Of a DNA stretch of 64,000 nucleotides, positions 45,439 to 53,122 are shown piece after piece; the stretch's first letter is position 1; each line of letters starts with the position of its first letter. The stretch comes from Pseudomonadota bacterium. Lineage in GTDB: Bacteria > Desulfobacterota > Desulfovibrionia > Desulfovibrionales > Desulfovibrionaceae. The notes below the pieces were generated by a model. It was not told the origin of the DNA and made no database searches. It was given only the letters and a program-made list of their open reading frames with translations. The stretch is from positions 62,001-126,000 of the forward strand of contig JAEZYD010000006.1 of NCBI GenBank assembly GCA_023419375.1, read 5' to 3'. Both the position numbers and the translations under genes were made by a program.

Positions 45439-47694
45439 CTATCTGTAATACAGGTTTCTGCCGCCAATGGTCAGCAGAGCCTGCTTGAGGTTGGCGCGCA
45501 CTTCCCTTCTGTCCCAGATGCCCTGAATGTGCCCGCGCGAAAGGGCGCGGTACGAGCGGTGGTACTTGGGCGGGATGTCCATGCCCGTGGTTTCCTTGAT
45601 AACGCCCGGCCCGGCAAAGCCGATGTTGGACGAGCGCACCGCGAACTGGTAGGGCGAGCAGCCGAGGAAGCTGGCCACCGGCCCGGCAAAGGAATTGGTG
45701 TCGTACAGCACCATGTACAGGCCGCCGGATTCAATGTAGCGGCGCACCGCCACTGTGCAGCGGGGCATCTGGATAACGCCGTGCGTACCTTCCTGAATGC
45801 GGATGCCCGCCGTGCCGTGCACATAGGCCAGGAAGGGATAACGCTTCTTGGCGGCGCGCTGGGCGGCTTCCACAAACTTGTAGCCTTCTGCCGCGCCCAC
45901 GGAGCCGCCCCGGAAGGTGCCCATGAGCATGGCTACGACCATCTTGGTATTGTCTATGCGGGCTTCAAAGGTCATGCAGCCGCTCTTGGCCCCTGTTTTC
46001 TTCTGCGCGTCGAGCACGCGGTCGCCGAAGTTGGGGAAATCAAGGGGGTTGCCCGCTTCAATCTCGCTGTTGAATTCAAAGACCGAGCCGAGGTCAAAGA
46101 CGTTCTTCACATACCATTCCGGCTCCATGGGAAAGTGGTAGCCGCAGTGGCTGCACACGCCTGCGAATTCGGCAAAGAGGTCAGGCCCCCACAGGTCAAG
46201 GCAGCCATAGGCGGCGCTGTTGGGGCAGGTGATGGCGCGGTCAGTCTTGTAGCGCGGCGAAATGTAGTTCCACCGGCTGCGGCGGCCGTCGTCCGACCAC
46301 GTGGACAGGGCGGTCAGTTCCTTGACCTTGCTGCTTTCGGCCTTGGCGCTGGGCAACTTGCGGGTGAGCTTGTGCCAGGGGGCCAGCAGGCGGCTCTTGA
46401 ACACTTCCCACTCGTTGTCGATTTCTTCCATAAAGGTGCGGATACGCATCTGGTGCTTGCGGTAGAAATCGTACTTGAAGCTGACCCACGGCTTGGTGAG
46501 CCAGTCCCAGGTGGCAACGGCCATCTTGGTAAAGAAGGGACGCCTGTCGCGCGCTGCCTGACGCGAGAGCCGCAGGAACTTTTGCTGGCGGCGTTCGCGC
46601 AGCCTGTCCTTGGCGGCAGAGGTCAGACCCCAGCGGGTGTACATTTCGTCCAGGTTGGCATCGGGCTTGCGCACACGGGCCAGGGCCAGGCCCTTGAGGC
46701 CGGGCATGGTACGTGTGGAGATCACCACTTCATCGGTGGCGCGCAGCACTTCCTGCCGCAGACTGCGGAAAAAGTCGAAGTGCCAGGGGCGCGCGCCCAG
46801 AGGCGGCTCCTGCACCACGCGGTCGATGTAGCCGAACTTGAGGTTGTCCTGCGCAGTCATCTTGAGGTTGGTGGCGCAGCTTTCAATCAGCTCGGGCGTG
46901 GCGCGCTGGCCAGCCTTGATGCGACCTTCAATGGCGGCGGCACCTTCGGGTGAAATAACCGAATAGTAGCCGTGCGAGAGCATCAGGCGCTTGTCGGCAA
47001 GGCCGATGGCTTCCGCGCCGCCGGAGCCGCCTTCGGAAATAACGGCGATAACGGGCACGCGCAGGCCAGCCATGCTGTAGATGTTGCGGGCGATCTGCTG
47101 CGCCGCGCCGGGGTAATCCTCAATGGGATACGAGCCGGGCGTGAAGATGTAGGTGTGGACAGGTATCCCTTCGGTCTCGGCCACGCGCATGTACTGCTGC
47201 GCCTTGGCGTTGCCCCAGGGCTTGACCGAGCCGCCGTTGCGGAATTCCGCGCCGTGGCCCTTTTCCTGCCCGATAACCATGACGGACTGGGTGTAGACCT
47301 TTTTGCCCCGGCGGCGGGTAATGACCGCGCGGGCAATGAGCATGCTGGGGTCGAGGCTGTGCTCGTCCTGGCCGCCCACTTCGGTGAAGTTGTCGTAGAC
47401 GTTTTCAAGTATGTCGCGCAGGCAGATACGCTGGGAGTGGCGCACAATGCGCACCTTGTCCATGGGCGTGATGCTGCCCTCTAGGCGGCGTTCCACATAG
47501 TTGAAAAGGTCTTCTACCGTGGCAAGTTCGGCATAGGGATCTTCCACATTGCCGGAGCGGACGCGCGCAGTGAAGGCGGTCAGCTTTTCTTCAAGCAGGT
47601 CGGCGTTGTCCTTGTGCTTGCCGGCGAATATGTCCACCAGATAGGTAAGTCTGTCGCGCAGACTCTGGATGCGTTTTTCGATGTTGTTGTCCAT
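45439..47694 (-). CDS. Fused carboxyltransferase (AccA-like then AccD-like) of acetyl-CoA carboxylase
   Basis: A 751-residue protein in which the alpha-type half precedes the beta-type half. N-terminal half: a VMVIGQEKGHG motif, TPGSYP, an oxyanion site in SEGGSGGAEAIG and VISPEGAAAI, as in AccA. C-terminal half: AccD-type segments KSGCMTFEARID, ATFRGGS-like region and LAYVHGTAGIRIQEG. The AccD zinc ribbon is altered: the first CxxC is C-x7-C (CPNSAAYGC), the second remains CSHC. About 100 residues (390-490) link the halves. With the biotin carboxylase and biotinyl protein it forms a complete three-polypeptide acyl-CoA carboxylase, most simply acetyl-CoA carboxylase making malonyl-CoA. Confidence 0.85.
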   Translation of the reverse strand: MDNNIEKRIQSLRDRLTYLVDIFAGKHKDNADLLEEKLTAFTARVRSGNVEDPYAELATVEDLFNYVERRLEGSITPMDKVRIVRHSQRICLRDILENVYDNFTEVGGQDEHSLDPSMLIARAVITRRRGKKVYTQSVMVIGQEKGHGAEFRNGGSVKPWGNAKAQQYMRVAETEGIPVHTYIFTPGSYPIEDYPGAAQQIARNIYSMAGLRVPVIAVISEGGSGGAEAIGLADKRLMLSHGYYSVISPEGAAAIEGRIKAGQRATPELIESCATNLKMTAQDNLKFGYIDRVVQEPPLGARPWHFDFFRSLRQEVLRATDEVVISTRTMPGLKGLALARVRKPDANLDEMYTRWGLTSAAKDRLRERRQQKFLRLSRQAARDRRPFFTKMAVATWDWLTKPWVSFKYDFYRKHQMRIRTFMEEIDNEWEVFKSRLLAPWHKLTRKLPSAKAESSKVKELTALSTWSDDGRRSRWNYISPRYKTDRAITCPNSAAYGCLDLWGPDLFAEFAGVCSHCGYHFPMEPEWYVKNVFDLGSVFEFNSEIEAGNPLDFPNFGDRVLDAQKKTGAKSGCMTFEARIDNTKMVVAMLMGTFRGGSVGAAEGYKFVEAAQRAAKKRYPFLAYVHGTAGIRIQEGTHGVIQMPRCTVAVRRYIESGGLYMVLYDTNSFAGPVASFLGCSPYQFAVRSSNIGFAGPGVIKETTGMDIPPKYHRSYRALSRGHIQGIWDRREVRANLKQALLTIGGRNLYYR

Positions 47695-47894
47695 AGTATA
47701 TTGGGGCCAGCTAGACTGGTTTTTTTAGGTAGGCGAAATCCCCGGAATTCCGGGCGGCCAATGGCTTGTCTGCCGGCATGCGTCCATCCTGCGGGCGTAA
47801 CGTTTGCGCCCCGGTCGCGGGGCAGGAGATTCCGCAGTCTGCGGAAACCTGCGCCAGATGTGTGGACGGTGCCGTGCTCATGGGCTGGTCCCGG

Positions 47895-49349
47895 TCAGAA
47901 GCGCAAAATACGCTCTGTGTTGGCCGCAAGGAAGTTGACGTTGGACTTCAGTTCCTCGCCCGAGGCATTGTGTCCTTCCAGCCGCAGATCCCCAAGAAAT
48001 TCAAGGCCGCGGGCCTTGGCTTCCTCAATATCCTTGCCCCAGATGATGGCAAGAGCCAGGTTGGGGTCAAATTCTGTGGGAATTTCGTAAGGCTCAGTTG
48101 TCGGAACATGGGTGAGCATGGTCAGCCATGGCTGGTCTTTCCAGGCAAATTTTTCTATGCGGCCCACCCAGGGGGTGAAGTTGCTGTCCGGATCTTCGGC
48201 GATCAGGCGGTATTCAATGCCCAGACCTTCAAAAGTGATGTCCGACTGCCCATAGCCCAGCGGCTCGCCAAGGCCAATGCGGATCTGTTCGGCAATGAGG
48301 TCCACATCGCCCTTGCCGCCCACCTTTGAAATGCGGGCGGACACGCCGTTTTCCACCTGAATGCGCGTGTTCACTTCCATCAGGAAGGGCTCGCCCTTGC
48401 GGGTCACAATCCATTCCCAGGTTCCCACGTTGTCGTAGCCCACCTTGCGGGCCATGGTGAGGGAGTAGTCAACAATATCGCGCAGCACCTTGCCCGCATC
48501 GAAGGTGTACTTGAGTTCCTCGGGTGCAAAGCCCGGGGCGATCTCAATGCGCTTCTGGCGGCCAGTGGACTGGATGGAGCAGTTGCGGGTGCCGAAGTGC
48601 ACGGGGTTCTGCCCGGAGCGGTCAGAAACAACCTGTACTTCGAGGTGGTTGAAGTCGGTGATGCGCTGCTCGATGAGCACGCCTTCATCCTTGAACTGGC
48701 GCAGGGCGTAGCTGCGGATGCGGCGGTAGACCGAGCGGAACTGATCCGGGTCGTACACTTCCTCAATGCCCATGCCGCCGCCGCCGGCGGAAGCCTTGAC
48801 CAGCACCAGCGGGCGCGTGATGCCCTGCTGATCCTGAAACTCGAACACGCTCTTGGCGATGCGTTCGGCTTCCATCTCGTCATAGATAGGGCGGTCGGAG
48901 CCGGGAACGGTAGGTACGCCCAGGCTGCGCGCCAGGCGCTTTGTGTTGATTTTGTCGCCCAGCTCGCGAATGATTTTCCACGAGGGGCCGATGAAGATAA
49001 GTTTCCTGTCGCGTTTGGTCACGCGGCGTGCAAAACGAAAATCCTCGGCAAAAAAACCGTAGCCGGGGTGAACTGCTGTGCAGCCCGCCTCGTCGGCCAC
49101 GGCCATAAGTTCGTTGGCGTCATGGTAAGACGACACGCGGTACAGGCTTTTTTCTCCGCCTTGTTCGCGCGCCAGGCGCACATGGCCCGATGCCGCGTCT
49201 TCAGCCGTGAAAATGGCGGTAAAGGCCACTCCCAGCTTGCGGCAGGCGCGCATGATGCGCATGGCTATCTCGCCACGGTTGGCCACCAGAATTTTGTGCT
49301 TTTGCAGGGGAATGCTGTCCTGAGCTTTGTCCAAGCCTGTCTCCCTCAT
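47895..49349 (-). CDS. accC: Biotin carboxylase subunit
   Basis: A 484-residue ATP-grasp enzyme that carboxylates biotin with bicarbonate and ATP. It begins KILVANRGEIAMRIMRACR, has the glycine-rich ATP loop VKASAGGGGMGIEE, the EQRI and FLMEVNTRIQVE catalytic motifs, and a C-terminal cap. The ATG at 49349 lacks a ribosome site; a TTG at 49334 has AGGGAG upstream and could be the real start. First gene of the carboxylase operon; the 200-bp gap to the carboxyltransferase gene holds two perfect palindromes (47741-47754 and 47830-47846). Confidence 0.93.
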   Translation of the reverse strand: MRETGLDKAQDSIPLQKHKILVANRGEIAMRIMRACRKLGVAFTAIFTAEDAASGHVRLAREQGGEKSLYRVSSYHDANELMAVADEAGCTAVHPGYGFFAEDFRFARRVTKRDRKLIFIGPSWKIIRELGDKINTKRLARSLGVPTVPGSDRPIYDEMEAERIAKSVFEFQDQQGITRPLVLVKASAGGGGMGIEEVYDPDQFRSVYRRIRSYALRQFKDEGVLIEQRITDFNHLEVQVVSDRSGQNPVHFGTRNCSIQSTGRQKRIEIAPGFAPEELKYTFDAGKVLRDIVDYSLTMARKVGYDNVGTWEWIVTRKGEPFLMEVNTRIQVENGVSARISKVGGKGDVDLIAEQIRIGLGEPLGYGQSDITFEGLGIEYRLIAEDPDSNFTPWVGRIEKFAWKDQPWLTMLTHVPTTEPYEIPTEFDPNLALAIIWGKDIEEAKARGLEFLGDLRLEGHNASGEELKSNVNFLAANTERILRF

Positions 49350-49664
49350 TGAATTGCGCTTTTTTGTGTTGGTTTATGCCCGGCAGGGCCGCGATTGCCC
49401 ATGAGGCGGAGCGGGCGTGTGCCGGAGTTTGGATTTGCATCGCGGGGTGTTACGGTTCTGTTTCGTTGCCCGCTCCCCCCTTGTGGGGTGTCGCTTGGCG
49501 AGCTATACAGACTGTGCATCCGCACCTCTTACCCGCTTTTGGCGCGAAAATCCACTCGCGCAGGGGCTGTCCGGCACAAAAAGCCGCGCAGCGGCAAAGG
49601 AACGCGCGGCGCGGATTGCGGCCTGACAGCAGACCACTAAGCGTATTTTTCTGGAGGGGATTCT
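49350..49664. promoter_or_regulatory. Divergent intergenic region, accC and nucleoside phosphorylase
   Basis: A 315-bp gap without a gene. For the plus strand, TTGTGG (49481-49486), 17 bp, TATACA (49504-49509) is a weak promoter candidate. GGAGGGG at 49652-49658 is the ribosome site of the next gene. No clear promoter is seen for accC. Confidence 0.35.
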
Positions 49665-50576
49665 ATGCAAAATTTTCAGGATGTCCAGCGCGCCGCAAAG
49701 GCGCTCCGTGACGCCATTCAGGCCGCGCAGGGGCCTCTGGCCTTGCCCTTGGGGGCGCGCAGGCTTGACCCCAAGGCCGCGCCCGATGCGGATGCACCTG
49801 TGGGCATTGTGCTGGGTACGGGGCTTTCTGCTCTGGCAGATAAGCTGCAAGACCGTGTTGTTATCCCCTATACCGACTTGCCGGGTTTTCCCGTTTCCAG
49901 CGTGGAAGGGCATGCGGGCGCATTTGTATGGGGCCGATTTGCCGGAGCGTGTGGAGAGGACGACTCCATCGGGCGCTATGCGCTCATCCAGCAGGGGCGC
50001 TGCCATCTCTATGAAGGGCGCACTCCGGCAGAGGTCTGCATGGGCGTGCGGGTTATGGCGCAGATGGGCGTAAAAACGCTTGTTATCACCAATGCGGCGG
50101 GCGGCCTGAACCCGCAGTTTGATGCAGGCGGCATCATGTGCATGAGCGACATCATCAACCACACCGGGCATTCGCCCCTTACCGGAATAAACGTTGAAGA
50201 GTGGGGGCCGCGCTTCCCCGACATGTGCGCGCCTCTGGACGCGGATTTGCGGGCGATGGCCATGGAAACCGCAGCAAAAATGGGCCTGCGGCTTGAGCGC
50301 GGTGTATACATTGGCGTGCATGGGCCGGAAATGGAAACGCCCGCAGAAACACGCATGTACCGCCAGTGGGGCGCCGATGCCGTGGGCATGAGCACCGTAC
50401 TTGAAATCATTGCGGCACGTCATATGGGCATGCGCGTGCTTGGCCTTTCATGTTTGACCAATAAAAATTTACCTGACTGCATGACCCCGGCCCCCTTGGA
50501 AGAAATCCTCGCAGTGGCCGCTGTGGCGGGCAAAAATCTGGGTCGGCTCATCCGCGCCATGGTGACAAAACTCTGA
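49665..50576 (+). CDS. Purine nucleoside phosphorylase (trimeric PNP type)
   Basis: A 303-residue enzyme cleaving inosine/guanosine-type nucleosides with phosphate for purine salvage. Motifs of the trimeric family: GTGLSALAD near the start, SSVEGHAG, a GRCHLYEG phosphate-site segment, TNAAGGLNPQF, GPEMETPAE and GMSTVLEI. An N-terminal extension of about 40 residues precedes the core. It stands alone between accC and typA. Family-internal choice between purine nucleoside phosphorylase and methylthioadenosine phosphorylase is resolved toward PNP by the GGLN and METPAE contexts. Confidence 0.92.
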   Translation: MQNFQDVQRAAKALRDAIQAAQGPLALPLGARRLDPKAAPDADAPVGIVLGTGLSALADKLQDRVVIPYTDLPGFPVSSVEGHAGAFVWGRFAGACGEDDSIGRYALIQQGRCHLYEGRTPAEVCMGVRVMAQMGVKTLVITNAAGGLNPQFDAGGIMCMSDIINHTGHSPLTGINVEEWGPRFPDMCAPLDADLRAMAMETAAKMGLRLERGVYIGVHGPEMETPAETRMYRQWGADAVGMSTVLEIIAARHMGMRVLGLSCLTNKNLPDCMTPAPLEEILAVAAVAGKNLGRLIRAMVTKL

Positions 50577-50758
50577 AAAGTGCGTAAAAGCGCGGCCCGG
50601 ACATCATTAAAGAACAAACAATACCGACTGCCGGTTTTTCCCCCTGCCTGCGTCGGCCGCACCCGGCGCTGAACTGGCGCAGCTTCGCTGCCAGTCGGAA
50701 TCTCCCCCCGGCGGGGAACAAAACCGCACTACCTAGTGTTTTTTAAGGGCACAAAGCC

Positions 50759-52588
50759 ATGCAGCACAATGAATCCCTTCGTAACGTCGCCATTATCGCC
50801 CACGTTGACCACGGCAAGACCACCCTCGTGGACGGTCTGTTCAAGCAGGGCGGCGTGTTCCGCGCCGACCAGCAGGTTGACGACCGCGTGATGGACAAAA
50901 TGGATCTGGAACGCGAACGCGGCATCACCATTGCCGCCAAGAACTGCGCCGTCAACTGGAAAGGGGTCAAGATCAATATCATTGATACCCCCGGCCACGC
51001 CGACTTTGGCGGCGAAGTGGAGCGTTCGCTCTCCATGGCTACCGGCGCAATCCTGCTGGTGGACTCCTCTGAAGGGCCGCTGCCGCAAACGCGTTTTGTG
51101 TTGCGCAAAACCCTTGAGGCCGGTCTGCCCGTGGTTGTGGTCATCAACAAGATTGACCGCAAGGACGCCCGCCCCCAGGAAGTGCTCAACGAAATTTACG
51201 ACCTGTTCATCGATCTGGACGCCAACGAGCACCAGCTCGAATTCCCCGTGCTGTACGCCATTGGGCGCGCTGGCGTGGCCATGAACAACATTGACGACGA
51301 GCAGAAGGATCTTTCGCCTCTGTTCGATGCCATTGTTAAGTACATCCCCGGCCCCAGCTACGACCCCGAACAGCCTTTCCAGATGCTGGTGGCCGACCTC
51401 GACTATTCCGACTATCTGGGCCGTCTGGCCGTGGGCCGCATCATGCACGGCACTGTTTTCGCCAAGGAAGCCCTGGCCTGCATTGGCGAGGACGGTCAGG
51501 CCAAGCCCCTGCGCGCCACCAAGCTTCAGGTGTATGATGGATTGCAGGTGGTGGAAGTGGAAAAGGCCCTGCCCGGCGATATCGTGGTTCTGGCAGGTAT
51601 TGAAGATGTGACCATCGGCGATACCATCTGCACCCGCGACAACCCCCGCGCCATGCCCCGCATCCGCGTGGACGAACCCACCGTGGCCATGCGCTTTGGC
51701 ATCAACAGCTCTCCCCTTGCCGGTCGCGAAGGCAAGATCGTGCAGAGCCGCGCCATCTATGACCGCCTGGTCAAGGAAACCCTGCGCAACGTGGCCGTGC
51801 GCGTGGAAAACACGGCAGACCGCGACGCCTTCCTGGTCAAGGGCCGTGGCGAATTTCAAATGGCCATCCTTATCGAAACCATGCGCCGCGAAGGTTTTGA
51901 ACTTTCCGTTGGCCGCCCCGAAGTTATTCTGCGCAAGGACGAAAACGGCAAGGTCATTGAACCTATTGAACGCCTGTATGTGGACTGCGACGAAGTGTTC
52001 ATGGGCGTGGTGACCGACAAGCTGGCCCAGCGCAAGGGCCGCATGCTCAACTGCGTCAACAACGGCACGGGCCGTGTGCGCCTTGAATTCAGCGTGCCTT
52101 CGCGCGGCCTTATCGGCTACCGCGACGAGTTCCTCACCGATACCAAGGGTACCGGCATCATGAACTCCTATGTGGAAGGCTACGAAGAATGGCGCGGCGA
52201 CTTCCCCACGCGCTACACGGGTTCCATCGTTGCCGACCGCGCTGGCGCTGGCGTGGCCTATGCCCTCTTTAACCTTGAGCCGCGCGGCGTTCTGTTTGTG
52301 GAACCCGGCGACCCGGTGTACGAGGGCATGATTGTGGGCGAGCACAACCGCGATAACGATATCGACGTGAACCCCACCAAGGAAAAGAAGCTCACCAACC
52401 TGCGCGCTTCGGGCAAGGATGAAAACGTCACCCTCACCCCGGTGAAAAAAATGACCCTTGAGCACGCCCTGCACTTTGTGCGCGAAGATGAACTGGTGGA
52501 AGTCACGCCTCTTTCCATCCGCTTGCGCAAGGCCGAACTTTCGGCCATGAAGCGCTACCAGACCGCAGGCAAGCGCAAGAACAGCTAA
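50759..52588 (+). CDS. typA: Ribosome-associated GTPase TypA/BipA
   Basis: A 609-residue translational GTPase related to EF-G that assists 50S assembly and stress growth. G1 loop AHVDHGKTT, switch II DTPGHADFGGEVERS, G4 NKID; the C-terminal domain unique to BipA is present (RGLIGYRDEFLTDTKGTG). The ATG at 50759 is the usual family start. Followed by a strong terminator. Confidence 0.98.
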   Translation: MQHNESLRNVAIIAHVDHGKTTLVDGLFKQGGVFRADQQVDDRVMDKMDLERERGITIAAKNCAVNWKGVKINIIDTPGHADFGGEVERSLSMATGAILLVDSSEGPLPQTRFVLRKTLEAGLPVVVVINKIDRKDARPQEVLNEIYDLFIDLDANEHQLEFPVLYAIGRAGVAMNNIDDEQKDLSPLFDAIVKYIPGPSYDPEQPFQMLVADLDYSDYLGRLAVGRIMHGTVFAKEALACIGEDGQAKPLRATKLQVYDGLQVVEVEKALPGDIVVLAGIEDVTIGDTICTRDNPRAMPRIRVDEPTVAMRFGINSSPLAGREGKIVQSRAIYDRLVKETLRNVAVRVENTADRDAFLVKGRGEFQMAILIETMRREGFELSVGRPEVILRKDENGKVIEPIERLYVDCDEVFMGVVTDKLAQRKGRMLNCVNNGTGRVRLEFSVPSRGLIGYRDEFLTDTKGTGIMNSYVEGYEEWRGDFPTRYTGSIVADRAGAGVAYALFNLEPRGVLFVEPGDPVYEGMIVGEHNRDNDIDVNPTKEKKLTNLRASGKDENVTLTPVKKMTLEHALHFVREDELVEVTPLSIRLRKAELSAMKRYQTAGKRKNS

Positions 52589-52633
52589 AGCCTCAATACA
52601 GCGAACGGCTCCCTGCCGTTCCTTCAGATAATT

Positions 52634-52664
52634 CACCCCCGCAGGACATTGCCCTGCGGGGGTG
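52634..52664 (+). terminator. Terminator of typA
   Basis: CACCCCCGCAGG (52634-52645) and CCTGCGGGGGTG (52653-52664) pair perfectly; a moderately T-rich stretch follows. Confidence 0.75.
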
Positions 52665-52679
52665 TTGCTGTTTGCGCCA

Positions 52680-53122
52680 CGCACATGAATTTTTTAGTCG
52701 GGGCAGGATTTTTTGCTCTAATTGGCGAAGCTTTTCAGGCAAAGACCCTTAAGTTTTTATTATACAGTCGATAAGGCATGGTGCGCAGCTCTGTCCGCAG
52801 TACAAATAATAATTTGATTATATGTATTGAATACATGCTTAAATATAAAAGTATAGAATGCATTTGACTGTCATTAATTGTTTGTGTGCTAATAAATTCA
52901 TAGTTTGTTGCTTATCATTTTTAATAAGACAAACCTCGATACGCGCAAAAATACCTCTTTAAAAAAAATCAGAGTATCATTGACTTTTATGCAAATTTTT
53001 TACAGGTTCTTTGCCCCCCCGCTTGAGTTTTGATGTAGCTACTGTAATTTGCAACGGATTATCAATAGTCCGTTCTTTTGCTCTGCGTTGCGGCGCCAAG
53101 AGAAAATCCGAGCGAGGTGATT
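52680..53122 (+). promoter_or_regulatory. AT-rich intergenic regulatory region
   Basis: About 440 bp with no gene, far richer in A and T than any other part of the window. It contains the perfect palindrome ATGTATT-G-AATACAT (52822-52836) lying exactly between TTGATT (52814-52819) and TTAAAT (52839-52844). Two further -35-like boxes are present: TTGACT at 52864-52869 (GCTAAT follows after 18 bp) and TTGACT at 52980-52985. It probably drives the sensor gene that follows under regulation. Confidence 0.5.

Noticed and set aside
47711..47929. Small gene between accC and the carboxyltransferase gene
   Set aside because: The frame overlaps accC, has no ribosome site and no sensible protein features; the gap is better explained by palindromes.
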